This document shows, piece after piece, positions 22,254-33,900 of a DNA stretch of 64,000 nt. Every line of letters starts with the position of its first letter. The first letter of the stretch is position 1. Under the pieces are notes generated by a model. It saw only the letters and a program-made list of their open reading frames with translations, had not been told where the DNA came from and searched no databases. Source of the stretch: Phlyctochytrium arcticum (Eukaryota; Chytridiomycota; Chytridiomycetes; Chytridiales; Chytridiaceae). Both the position numbers and the translations under genes were made by a program. The stretch is from the NCBI GenBank assembly GCA_025602905.1, contig JAHLKI010000022.1, positions 62,001 through 126,000 of the forward strand, in the 5' to 3' direction.

Positions 22254-24381
22254 ATGAGCACCTATAACACTATAGAGCCCACAGTGGTGGATGAGGACTT
22301 GCTTCGGAAGGCTGTCAATGAACAGGTGTCGGTGGAAGTAGCCGACATAGCGAGAAGGGAAGGAATTGACCCTGCAGATGTCACCAGTTTGCGACTCGAT
22401 TATAAAAGTAGGAAAGACCTAACATGATCAAGTGCGGTCTGAAAACTTAACAAGTACACATATAGATGTTTTGAAAATTGATAATCTCTGGATGTTTGAG
22501 AATCTGACCAAGCTACAATTGGACAACAACATCATTGAAAAGATTGAAAACATAAATTTTTTGAAAAATTTACAATGGCTTGGTTGGTGAGAAAGTCTAT
22601 TTGCATTGTGTCTACTACTAAGACAGCTAATCGAAACGTTGAATGTCTCAGATCTATCTTTCAACAACATCAGCAAAATCGAAGGACTAGATGGCCTGAC
22701 AAAGCTGACGGATCTGACCTTGTACAACAACCGCATATCATCGATTGGAAATCTGGATGACCTTGTCAATCTTAATGTTCTATCGCTTGGTAATAACGGA
22801 ATAACTGTTCTGGATAACGTACGTGGCCGTTTCCGATCTGCCGTAACTGCCTCTGAAACGCCTTGCTTTTCTCACAGGTGAACTATTTAGCCAAATTCAA
22901 TCATCTGCGGGTGCTCAACTTGTCTGGGAACACCATTTGCCGGAATGCCAACTACCGAAACTACATCCTTGCTCACATCAGAGGCCTGAGATACCTTGAT
23001 TACCGATTGGTGGAAGAAGATGCCGTACGTTGCTTAGGATTTGATGGTCTAGTATGGCTATTGACGAGCCTCAAATGAGTTGCAGGTCGCTGCAGCGAAA
23101 CAACAGTATATCGATGATATTATCGCTCAGGAGGAAGAGGACAAAATTGTTGCTGCGCGAATGGAAGACGACCGACGACAAAGAGAGCAAGCTGTCCTTT
23201 TTGAGGTTGGGCGTGGTGTTGATTTGCATACTCGGCACTTTCCTCACCTTTGAAACTAGTCTGCTCACATTCCCGGCATCGACGTCCTCTTCGGCAACTT
23301 GTTTAGTGAAGACCCTGAATTTCAACGATTCGCATCAATTATAACGCCTGAGCCATTCGGTGACCTTCGCGACGAATACCAGGCAAAATTTGATGTCGTT
23401 GTCAATGAGCTCAGACACTTCGCGTTGAAGCGAGCTGCGGAAAAGAAGGAAGAACTGGACTCTTTTACCAGATGCGTGGCTGAGACAAAGGCAAAGACGG
23501 ATCAGGAAAGCTGGAATCGATGTAAAAGGTTCTCGGGGTCAAAGAAGAGGGTACGCGCTGTTTTATGCATACGATTAGAGTGTATTCATGTACTCAAAAG
23601 TCGTTTCTAGCTTCTCTTGCAAGTACAGCAATCAAATAATCCACACGAAATCGCTGATTGCTTCCGAACGCTTCGTAATGAAAGTCGAAACTTGTCCGAC
23701 ACACTTCTGTCACAAGAGATGACACTTGTAGAGCAATTTGAGGTTTGTTTTCTATGCGGGCTCGTCGTTGCACAAGCGCTAACAGTCGCTTATCCCAGGA
23801 TGTACTCAAAGAGTTTGAACGAAATTACACCGAAATGTCATCAAGCATCAATGAGACAGGAGCAACATCCTTTGCGCGTTTGCGGGAGCTGGAGAATGAG
23901 TTTCATGAGCGGCTAAGCGAAGCAGTCATTGCAGCGGTGGATCGCTTCATCAAGGGCGACCTTAATCAAGACAAAGACAAAGACGGAATGGATCTTCCCG
24001 ATGTCGAAGATGACTTGCGGGACGTATGTGGCACATGGGCAACAAAAAGTCTTCTGGTTTTCTGACATTTGAATTTAAAGATTATGAATGACAAAGACGC
24101 TCTGATGAATGCTATCAACAGCTCGCACGATTTCCGACTTGGAAAGTTTGACCACCAGGTACGATAAGACATATTGCAAATGACATGGAATGTACAGGTT
24201 TATAAAGTTTATGATCTAGGAGGATGTGCTTGCCACGGGTGTCGCAAAGGATTTGGAAAAGGTGATTCAAGCAGCGCACGATCGAGAACTTGCCCGGGAT
24301 CGGGATCGCGTTTGCGAAATTATCGCCTTTCTGGACCGTTGTAATTCGGAAATTGAATTAGCGGAAGAAAATGTTTCTTAA
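22254..24381 (+). CDS. DRC3: Dynein regulatory complex subunit 3 (DRC3/LRRC48)
   Basis: DRC3 is a subunit of the nexin-dynein regulatory complex that links outer doublets of motile axonemes and tunes the flagellar waveform. The N-terminus [18 protein letters not shown] matches animal DRC3. Leucine-rich repeats follow ([63 protein letters not shown]) and an LRR cap ([19 protein letters not shown]). Then comes a long charged helical C-terminus ([20 protein letters not shown] onward) with the [11 protein letters not shown] motif. About ten introns. I chose ATG 22254 rather than the upstream in-frame ATG at 22203 because of the family N-terminus. The stop lies 25 bp from the stop of the convergent ATP-grasp gene. 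Confidence 0.92.
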
Positions 24382-24406
24382 TTCATGCAGGAACTTCGTC
24401 TGTATT

Positions 24407-25924
24407 TTACTGAACAACGGCCAGAGTGTGAGCGAGTGGAGCTCTGTCAGAGATGACTGCGCTGCTCGCATCCCCAGCTGGTTTGTAGTGCGTGCTGGTT
24501 CTGAACCAGTCATGCGCCGCTAGCAGCCTTTCTTCCATTCCATCAACAGTACTTCCCCCATCCGTGTTTGTTACAACAATACGTGCAGCGGTATTCATTG
24601 TGTTAATATCAAAGCCGGTGTAAACACTTCCAACCTTCGCGAAAGGGTAGTAAAGTGCATTTGGCACTGGCAATTCAGAGTTAGGTTCTGGTATTGAAGT
24701 CAATTCTCCAATTTGACGCGGAATCATGATGTCCGCGACAGAGTAGTTGTCCGACTTTGCAATATTTGCAACAGTCTTGCGATCGTGTCGTAATGGTAGT
24801 CCGTTATTGCAACGAAACTCCATTTCTGGAAAGAACATTTGGCGATTTGCGCTGTCGTTCTGACTTACTGCACCGCCCTCAGCCGCGTTGATTAAGAATG
24901 CGATACTACCCCCGGGTCGCCGAGCAGCGATCTCACATAATACATATTTCTCCTCTCCTGTGCATTGATCTTTTGTCTCGAACAATTCCAGATGAAAAAG
25001 TAAGTCTTGTGGGCAAGGCAAAGCTTTCAACACTTGATTTGTCGCGTTGATAAGCTTCTGATGTTTAGCATCGGCCTTTGGAATCAGCACATTCCCGTAA
25101 GCTTTGCCCATAGTAAATTCCAGATTCGTCTGCAAATATGCAAACGGCCAGACGTAAACCAAGTTCCCATTCTGCGCATATCCGTTGATATGATACATTT
25201 TCCCCGCACAAAATGATTCAATAATCATATCCCCAGAATAATCCATACACTTTCCTTTATCGTCGATTCGATCGTAAAACTCCTTCTCCAAATAGTGAAG
25301 TAAGTCTTCTTGCGACTTGACAACGCGTACTCCTGCGCTGGCCGACCCCAACGTCGGTTTGATGATGACTGGGAATCCGTTCTTCTTGACAAAAGCAATG
25401 ATGTCGCAAGGCGAATGTATTCGTTGAAAATCAGGAACATTGAAGCCACTCTTCCGCACAGCTTCCTTCATTGCCGCCTTGTCCCGATACAAAAGTGCTT
25501 CCTCTGGTTTCAGACCAACTTGTACCCCCAGAAGTCGCCGAATGTGAGCAGCTCGCAAGATCAGATCCTCCTGTTTTGTGTATACCAGATCGATATGGTA
25601 CTTTTCGTGAAATCGCTGGGCATGAATTTCCATTAGACCATTGGTTGTAGTACTGCTCAATTCGACGTAGTCCAGGCAGGAAGTCTTGTCTCCATCCGAA
25701 AGCGCTCCTTTACTGGTAATTACAATAACTGACACTCGATCGTCTGATGACAGAAAGGACGTATAGGTCACAATGTTATTGACAGATGGCGTACCCACAT
25801 CATCAAGCACCAATATCACTCTGTTGGTCGATGTTGCTGCTGGCATGTCTCCGGAATATTGGCTCTTGGCGTTGGTATTGGGCACTTTTTGGTTCATGTG
25901 TTCATGCGCGTCCAACGCGTTCAA
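24407..25924 (-). CDS. ATP-grasp domain ligase-like protein, intronless
   Basis: A 505-residue protein in one uninterrupted exon, unlike its intron-rich neighbours. The ATP-grasp fold is visible: LLYRDKAAMKEAVRKSGF begins the domain, VKKNGFPVIIKPTLGSASAGV is the nucleotide-binding Lys and glycine-rich loop, and DMIIESFCAG is the hinge. The metal-site region is LLFHLELFETKD followed by YVLCEIAARRPGG. Such enzymes couple a carboxylate to an amine or thiol through an acyl phosphate; relatives include carnosine synthase-like and bacterial peptide ligases. The N-terminal 100 residues look like the Rossmann-like pre-ATP-grasp lobe. The substrate cannot be read from the sequence. No signal peptide is seen. 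It could be an acquisition from bacteria or simply an intron-poor gene. Confidence 0.8.
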   Translation of the reverse strand: MNALDAHEHMNQKVPNTNAKSQYSGDMPAATSTNRVILVLDDVGTPSVNNIVTYTSFLSSDDRVSVIVITSKGALSDGDKTSCLDYVELSSTTTNGLMEIHAQRFHEKYHIDLVYTKQEDLILRAAHIRRLLGVQVGLKPEEALLYRDKAAMKEAVRKSGFNVPDFQRIHSPCDIIAFVKKNGFPVIIKPTLGSASAGVRVVKSQEDLLHYLEKEFYDRIDDKGKCMDYSGDMIIESFCAGKMYHINGYAQNGNLVYVWPFAYLQTNLEFTMGKAYGNVLIPKADAKHQKLINATNQVLKALPCPQDLLFHLELFETKDQCTGEEKYVLCEIAARRPGGSIAFLINAAEGGAVSQNDSANRQMFFPEMEFRCNNGLPLRHDRKTVANIAKSDNYSVADIMIPRQIGELTSIPEPNSELPVPNALYYPFAKVGSVYTGFDINTMNTAARIVVTNTDGGSTVDGMEERLLAAHDWFRTSTHYKPAGDASSAVISDRAPLAHTLAVVQ

Positions 25925-25995
25925 AGGAGGTTTGTCACCGCCTTCGCGGAAACGACTTTGCGCAGCACATTTTTGATCACATTTTTGATTTGTTT

Positions 25996-28272
25996 ATGTC
26001 GAGACTCGAGAGGCTAAAATCGTTTGCTCAAGTGTCTCAAACTTTGTTTTTTCTTCGGGATTGGAATTCAAACGACTTCCGCAACTGTCGTGACCATTTC
26101 GGGAGCAAATTGTGGAGCTCCTTGAGCCATCAAAACTTGAGGGGCTACGTTCCTCGACGAATCGTCGTACTGGAAAGAGCTTCTCAAATTCTGAGGCAAG
26201 AATTCCCCGGAGAACTCTCATTCGCTCTACAACCCATCCCGCCATCTCTTCGCTTCAGGTAATTTGAGCAACTATGAATCAAAGCGCTGAAGTTTGTTAC
26301 TCAACGCTCCGTTCTAGAATGGAACAATGGCATGATACAAATAGCAATTCGGCATGGCAAGAACCGTGTCCTGGGCAATGTTTTTTTCGAGATATTCCCT
26401 TTGCAATTCACCGTTTCTCCCCGAAAACATCCTCTTTAACTAGAAATGACTATTTACCAATTGGCGATGAGATTGCTATCCCTGATGTGCTCGATCACAT
26501 CACGTTGGGGGCAAGTTGCTTTGTGCCTATTACCCCGAACCATCTTTACAATACCCCCAATTCCGCCAACCGTAGGACAGAATGTGGGTTCCTGGTGAAG
26601 GGTTATACACCACCAGACGGCCTTGTTTTCGTTTTTACGGATGCCAGAGAATATCGCCACCCTGGAGACGCCCCGACTCAATATCGAAAAATCTGGTATT
26701 TCACTATTTGTTGCACAAGTAAACTGCCAGCTGACAAACGAAAGCTAAAAACCAAAGGGAACGAAAGGATCCCCGAGCAGCTTGATAGATACATTCAGCA
26801 AATGTCTTGGAACGATTGTACCATCAGGGGCGCTGCCGAACCCCCAAAATTGACTCCGGCATCCGACGATCTGAATAATCAACAAAGCCAGATCCTTTGT
26901 CGTTTGTACAAAATGATGGAATCATTATGCGAGGATACGAATGAACCTGCCACATGTTTTCTGGCGAATGAAGTACACACTTTCATTGCATTTTTGAAGC
27001 CATCCATGAGCGACTTATTGCAGAGAAAGCCGCTCTGCCGAGATCTGTTCGAATTGCTTTGTGTTTTAGACCTCGAGGGAGGAGCCGATGAATGCCGATT
27101 TCAGGTTCTCCAAACGTTCGAAGATGAGTTTGGGTGGGACTGGCAGCCGATGTATCATGAGGCGGACAGGGTACGTTTTTATATGAGGTGATGGCGTTGA
27201 TTAATATTCTAACATGGAGTTAAGGCCCGCAGATGTTATGAATTGGGTCGTACCAAAGAAAGTATCAATGGACTCTCCGTTCCCCGGAAGGTCGCATGTA
27301 CTTACAGAACGATGCATGATTTGTCGAAGAACAGCACATTGTCTCTTGAAGAAATTTGGGAGCAATTGGAGAGGAATGGCATTCTATCACCCTTGAATTC
27401 GACCTCAGACAAGAGAGCAGATTTACTTTACGTCCCGCCCGTGACGTACGCCGCGAAGTTTAAAAATGAATGGAAAACCCTCATGCGGTACTACTCTTGT
27501 AAGAGCGAGTTCCGCTTGTTCACCCGAGAAAAGGCGGACAACGAGTGGAGATATTCGATAAACGAGGTATTTTCGAGTGACCTATTTTAGGAGATGGAGG
27601 AATTAATTTGCGTCCTTCAGACCTTTTTGCCAGAATCCGCTACAACTCAAGAGTGGTCGTACGAGTTATGTACCTTGTGGGAAGAAGAAAGTTCCGATTT
27701 GTCCGATGGCAATAGCCCAATATTGGATGGTAGCCCAATACTGGATAGTGCCGTTGCAGCAGCTGGAAATGGAAAAGCCGCTGTCGAACCGGCTAGTCTT
27801 CGTCTACTTCACGATGAGAAGTTCACTCAGATCTTACGCGGCATCGATGACGAGGATGCGACAGACTTGGTAGAAATTCGATACAATACTATGGTGAGTG
27901 AGAAACTTTCTTAGTCTAATGAAGAGTACCCCTCAACCTACTGCACAGATCCCGGATTGCATTATTATCAAAGAAAATAAAGTAAAGCTCATGTTGTTTC
28001 TGGATTCTCTTCTGTGGGATCCAGTAGCTTTGCATCGACTTACGTCTCAATGGCAACACGTTTTACAAGAAGATTATGACGAAATCCAAGTCACGATTTG
28101 CACCTGGAAAGACAATCTCACTGCTGCAAAATCTCAAGCTGCAAAACGATTGCTAACGGAAACGGTTGGATTGCCGTATATGAACGCTACTTTCGGTGTT
28201 ATCAACACAGACGCAAAGTTTGAGCGTTGGGATGCACCAAAACTTACACTTGCTGCACTTTCCACACGGTAG
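25996..28272 (+). CDS. Hypothetical protein, about 700 residues, unrecognised
   Basis: I do not recognise this protein. The model starts MSRLERLKSFAQVSQTLFFL, with intron 26259-26317 (gtaatt donor, ctag acceptor) joining in frame to MEQWHD. Further introns lie at about 27170-27223, 27567-27620 and 27893-27947. A 24-nt alternative splice with an earlier acceptor at 27590 is possible but would be unusually short. The protein is soluble, mildly Cys- and Trp-rich, with no signal peptide, TM helix or repeat apart from a doubled SPILDGSPILD. The last exon ends KLTLAALSTR. It starts 71 bp from the divergent ATP-grasp gene, so the two probably share a promoter. The frame-keeping introns make it a real gene. 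Exon 1 is the least certain part. Confidence 0.65.
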
Positions 28273-28701
28273 GAGTTAACAAGATACCGTCAATACCTGG
28301 CTCCTGTACCAAAAGAGCTGTAACTTGGCCCAATCTAGGGGGGGTACAGAAGCCAGGTATTTACGGTAATTTAAGACTGACGAACTATACATGGCAGGAG
28401 TTAAGGGAACTATCTGTTAGGGTACAGCAAGGGTCGAAGATGGTTAACTGTTTGATACTGAAGTAATCTTGTTCGAAATTTATATCTGGGTATACGAGCT
28501 TGAACTCCCGCTTCCCGTTCGTGACCATTGTTCCATGCAACTACTCGTTGCGTATAGGTTCCGTAGGTGTATTTCCAACGTCCCAACAACTAACTCGATT
28601 GGATTGAAAAGCGTCCCTTTCGGGGGTTACCATTTCCCTATACATATGCCAATAAATAAAGCTACAGTATCCAAAAGTACAACAATGCAGTCCGGAGCAC
28701 A
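28273..28701. other. Intergenic with MITE-like hairpin
   Basis: About 430 bp between the 3' ends of the unknown gene and the SNO gene. It contains the 84-bp hairpin listed separately. The remainder has no recognisable gene. Confidence 0.5.
28285..28368. mobile_element. MITE-like palindromic element with TA-flanked terminal inverted repeats
   Basis: The left arm 28285-28310 (taccgtcaatacctggctcc...) and right arm 28343-28368 are reverse complements over 26 nt with two mismatches, around a 32-nt spacer. Each outer end is TA, as expected for a TA target duplication of Tc1/mariner/pogo-type elements. It encodes no protein. It could instead be a 3'-UTR hairpin of the unknown gene ending at 28272; no second copy was noticed in this window. 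Confidence 0.5.
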
Positions 28702-29469
28702 CTACAAAGGCTTTTGCGTCAATGACTTGATCATGTCGATAAAATACATGTGAAAGCGAGGATCTTCGGTCAGTTCAGGGTGAAATGCTGTTGCAAGAAT
28801 GTTATCCTGTCGTACGGCAACAACATTTCCTTCTTTCTCGCTTTCTGGATGCTTGCTGACCCTGGCCAATACCGAGACCGTATCGGGGTTGATGGTTTCG
28901 ATTATGGGGGCACGGATAAAGACCCCGGGAAAAGGTTTCGCTGCATCAGCAATGGCCGCTACGTTCAAGTCGCTGACGAATGAATCGATTTGTGCTCCAA
29001 ATGCATTACGTTTGACCGACACATCCAGTCCTCCAATCAGTGCCTGTCCGCCTCGCTTTGTCTGGATTGCCGTATTGGAAAGCAAGATCATGCCCGCACA
29101 TGTCCCCTGAAAATCCAGGTTGTAAGTATACAAGGTAAATGAGTGTTGTAACCGGCACATACCCAGACTGGCCGGCCGTCCTTGACCCAGCGGCGTAACG
29201 GTTCAAGTACTCCAGATCTCTCGGCGACCAGCGCCATTGTCGTACTTTCACCACCCGGAAGAATCAGTCCATCTAGTGTAGGGTCTTCCAACTGTTCCTT
29301 TGTTCGAATCTCTACCGTTTCTGGAGGTGAAGGAAGCTTCTGAAGCAAATGGATATGTTCCGAAAATGCACCTTGTAGGGCTACAAAAACCTATTAAGAT
29401 ACTGATTTTGCTTCTTCACTGAAGCTGCCCCCTACCTAGTACACCGATTTTAATGCGATGGTCTGCCAT
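28702..29469 (-). CDS. SNO1: Pyridoxal 5'-phosphate synthase glutaminase subunit (SNO/PdxT)
   Basis: This class I glutamine amidotransferase releases ammonia for the SNZ/PdxS synthase, making vitamin B6 (PLP) from ribose 5-phosphate, glyceraldehyde 3-phosphate and glutamine. The N-terminus [17 protein letters not shown] is typical. [17 protein letters not shown] is the PGGES motif and [13 protein letters not shown] holds the nucleophile Cys. The catalytic His and Glu are in [12 protein letters not shown]. Two short introns: one after KIGVL near 29380-29436, one before GTCAGM near 29107-29163. The first exon starts at the only suitable ATG. In many fungi SNZ and SNO are adjacent; here the neighbours are a peroxidase and an unknown gene. 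Complete and catalytically intact. Confidence 0.93.
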
Positions 29470-29787
29470 CCTTTGACTCTATAAGGCCGTTGAAGTTGGA
29501 ATTGGAAGCAAAGGCGGAATTCGAAATTCCGAATATTGTTGGATTGGGGCTGCTAATCCATATAATTGTTGCTATGACAATTGCTCCAGAGCTGCGAGTC
29601 TCCCACCAGGTCCACCAGAGTCCTCTGCCACTCCTGTGACATTTGTAATTATTCTGACTTCCAATGCAGAAGCCCAGACAGAAGTCAGGCAGTGGTGGAG
29701 ATTAAAATAGTTACAGTACAAAGAAAAATGATTTGAGAAATATCTAGATGTGAAATAATGATCTGTGGCATGGGTATGTCAGACCGC
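29470..29787. other. Intergenic: SNO promoter and peroxidase 3' flank
   Basis: About 318 bp between two minus-strand genes. No gene, repeat or RNA recognised. Confidence 0.4.
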
Positions 29788-30709
29788 CTAGAGCCTTGGC
29801 TTTTCAGCCTTCTTCTGGTTGGGCGCAACAGGAGCATTGCCCGGATCATTGCCGCGAGGAACGCCGAGCTCAAGAAGCTTTCCGAATGCGGCAGCAAAGT
29901 CCTTGAAGAATGTTTCCTGGTCTTTGGCGTATTCGCGGGCAATCTTGGCAAATTCGGGATCCCAGAGCACTGCCATATCCGCAGGAAGCATCATCAACTC
30001 GTCGTCCTCATCGACATACTGCAGAGGTCCATCCCACTTCTTCTTTACCCAATCGACAGACGTCAGTAGCTTGAAATATTGGTTGGAGAACCTTGTGGGT
30101 GTGTATGTCCAAGCTATAAAAAATGATTATCAGATCAAGCAACAGATACACTCGTCAGAAGAGAGGTAACGTACGTCCGCTGTATCCACTTCGATCTGTG
30201 TGGCACCGGCCGAGAGAGTGAGCACCCAATAACGCGACAATTTCCCTGTCATTCAGACCCATTCGATAGAAAACTTGTCGGACGTGATCCTGTCCTTGTG
30301 CAGCGTCAGGCAATCGACCATTTGGTGGGACATCCGCCGCTGTCATGTTCTTTGGGTCCTTGTCTGTTCGCCCTGACTTCCATGGAATTTGAGGTCCACC
30401 CATTGCCTCAATGGCTGTGGCTCCGGCCAAAGTCCAGAGGTCCGCGTAAGTGATCCAAGAATGTTTTTGTTTTATTGGCTCCAGAAAAGCGCGTGCGTGT
30501 TCGAGTCCAGCATTGGCCCCGTCATTGGCTTCGGGCTTAAATCGCATTGTTGCGCCGTTGGAACCTCCGGTGCGCGAGTTCTTGTCAAAAGTTCCGCTGG
30601 CGTGCCATGCAAGGCGAACGAAAACGGGACCAAGAGATCCATCGTCGTAGTCGGGTTGCTTCATAATACCCTTGATGTCCTCCTTAACTTTGGCGTAGTC
30701 TCCGCTCAT
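29788..30709 (-). CDS. CCP2: Cytochrome c peroxidase-like class I haem peroxidase without presequence
   Basis: It reduces hydrogen peroxide using a one-electron donor such as ferrocytochrome c or ascorbate. The distal site is [13 protein letters not shown] (Arg, Trp, His). The proximal haem ligand lies in [21 protein letters not shown] leads across the single intron (30114-30172) to [31 protein letters not shown] and [16 protein letters not shown] are family signatures of fungal CCPs. The protein starts [12 protein letters not shown] directly at the catalytic domain, with no mitochondrial targeting peptide, like the CCP2 forms of filamentous fungi. A cytosolic location is therefore likely unless an upstream exon was missed. 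C-terminal tail is Lys/Pro/Asn-rich. Confidence 0.92.
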
Positions 30710-30991
30710 GGTTGTCCGCTTCGGTTGGGTGGTAAGTGCTGATAGGCAGAAGTTTGTTTAGCAGACAATGATGCTGGGGGGAAGGTGGCAACGCGACGGG
30801 ATTTATACTCGGGCAGCAGTCGGCACGTGAAGGCCAAAATAGCACGGGTGATTTGTTGTACCGGCGGAGCGGGTCGGAACGCCCGCGGAGGGTACCGGAG
30901 CATCCCGGGTGCTTATGTCAGGAAGCAACCCAAAAACGCGAACGCGTCGCGTGGGAGGACTTGGAGGAGGAGCAGGTTATAGCAGGAAAGC

Positions 30992-33900
30992 ATGGCAGCA
31001 ACAGCATCCGCGCAGCCGGCGCATCCGAGTGCTTTCACTCTTGCCCCACTCATCATTTCTGACCATCATGGAATTGATCTACAAGATGGCAAGCTGGTCG
31101 GTACAGGAGAGGCCCACTTTACCTCCGGCAACACGTACCGAGGCCCGTTCATCAATGGGTACATGGAGGGGACCGATGCCGGATACCAGTGGGCAGATGG
31201 TGTCCGTTACCAGGGGGAATTTCAGCGGAATAAATTAGTGGGAAAGGGTACCTATCACTGGTGCGTTGCCCCTCCCTTGTGCGCTCACCGGTCGATGGTC
31301 TTATAGGTGCCACTGCAGGACCAACGGCAGTCGATACGAAGGACAACTACTGAATGGGCTGCGTCATGGGAAAGGAATCATGGTGTGCGGTCCAGTTTCC
31401 CACGCTCAGTACGAGGGCGATTGGCAACAAGGAAAAGTTCACGGAAAGGTGGGTAACCAGCAACTAAAGGAAAATGCGTGCCTAAACGGCGCTGTCAGGG
31501 AAGATTGACCTACAATCAAGACGGAACGAGTAGCTACGAAGGGTCATGGCTGAACGGCATGAGGCATGGCCAGGGAGTCATGCGCTATGGGTCCGGTAAC
31601 GTCTACGAAGGAGAATGGCAACACAACGTGAAACGCGGAAAGGGACGCATGCGATGGGGCGAACGGGGAGAAGAGTACAATGGAGAATGGCAGGTATGCA
31701 TGCAAGACACTCTTTCCAGCTGAAAGGATGGGGACTTACTGCTGCATGCAGAACGGGCGGCCCAACGGATACGGTGTATACACGTGGACATTAAAGTTTA
31801 GTCGACCTCACCAGTTCCCTTTACAAAACAGATATGAAGGTTTTAAAGTTTTCTTTCATTTGCTGATTGAATTAGGTACTTACCGTACGTAGGACAGTGG
31901 CTCAACGGTAAACGCAATGGTCGGGGCACATTTCAGTACGCGCATGGTGGGTCGTACACCGGAGAATGGAAGGATAACATGAAGGTAGCCTGATTGGTGT
32001 TGGGCTGACGCAGACGGAATCTTACCAGATTGCAGCATGGCTGGGGGCAATTCATTTCCGAAAACGGGAGACGATATGTAGGAGAATTTGTCAATGACCG
32101 TGCTACAGGCCAAGTCCCCAAGTTTGAGAATGGTGGGTCAGCTCTCTATACTAACGCCTCACATCTGCGTGGGCTTAAATCGTGTCTAGACTGTCCACAA
32201 GCGCTCAACATTCGTGACATACTGTATTCCGCGGAGTATGGAACCGCAGATGAACAGCTCAAGCAAATAAACGGAATCATCATGCGATACATTGGCGACC
32301 TGAGAGAGGTGTACAACACATATACCCAGCTTGGCCGATCCCCGGAAGAATTGAAAGAATGCGCCGCTTTAACCAGGGTCCAAATAGTGAAACTACTGAA
32401 GGATTGTTATTTGCTTCTCAAGGGCGTAACGCTGGGTGAGTAGGACTACATTTTTCGGGAGCAAACAATGTTACTCACCATGAGCTGAAGCTGATATTGA
32501 TCGCGCGTACACTGTCCAATTCCGCGATGATCCATGCTTCGAAACTCGTTTCAATGTATGCCAGCTTGTCGCATACCATTCGAACAATTCCCTGACCAAG
32601 TGCTCCGTTTTAGCGTCCCCACTATCCGTATGAGACCTTTACGTTTCACGACTTTTTTTCTTTCCTACTGAGGACTGCGCATCTCCTGTATCGCAATAAG
32701 AAGGACCTATCCCTACATGATCGCGGACTCGCAGCAGAGTTTGCGTACTTGATCAAGAATGATGTCATTCCCAACATTCCCCACCCCAATTCGGAAACAA
32801 CAGAGGATCTGAATCTACCCAACGATGATATGGACGCGGAATGGCTGGTGGTACGTAAGACGACATCCCCGGGCTCTTACAGTGATTTTAAATTGAACTT
32901 TGGATAGGAATTTGAGAGAGATTTTGGGAATCGAACTTACAAGCTGTACGCTGATAAAGCTCACCACAAATCTCGCACCGCCATTCCTAACTGCACTGGC
33001 GACATGACAATAACGATGCGTGAAACTTTGCTCATGATGAAGGTTTGATAATAGCATCATAAAATTCTGGAAGCCGAACTGATTGATTTCAGGATTACGG
33101 TCTGGTCAAAGACGATGATAAAGGGCCGCTGACGATCAAGCGAACAATTTCAATCTTGGGGCGAGGAATGCCGGATGTAGACGACGGCAATGGAACATAT
33201 AATCTTGAGTTTGAGGTACGACGGTGAAGTTTTTGCGACAATCAGACAATGAAATAATAAGTTTGTTTCAAGCTGGTGCCTTACGAACTCTTCGAGATAT
33301 TGTACGCTTGCGCAGTCGTAACTCATGAGGATCTATTTAAACGAACAGTGGCCCCTTTCCTCAAGAAATCCTCAAGCCAACGACCTGCTCATGAGGTTGC
33401 TGTTAGGATTATGGACGACGATGGTGTTGTGGCAGAAATACCAATCAATATTTCACAAGAAGATGTAGCCGTGAAACCCCGAGAGAGCAAACTCGCCAAT
33501 ATACACGAAAGTGAAGAGATAGCAAATGTCTCACAAGCAAACCATCAGGATTCTCACGACTCGGAAAGTATACCTACCCAGGATGAGCGTGCCGTAGGTG
33601 GTAAAGGAGTCCCCTTAGGTGACCGGACCCGCGAGCGTGAAAGCATCAGCAAACCTCATGGGGCCCCGCACGCACCTAGGGAAAAAAGTCGTTCTTTGGA
33701 TTCCCAGTCGAGCTCAGCACTAGCTAAAGATAAGGACAAGCTGACAGTCCAGAAAGAGGAACAAATAGCGTCTCATACCATTTCCCAATCCAAAGCTCGC
33801 GCTCATGGCCGAGCTTCCAACGCATCAATGCTGGGAAAGAACGGGAAGGGTGATCGGGAAAAGGACAAAGATTCGGATAGTTCACATGCGAAAAAGTCGA

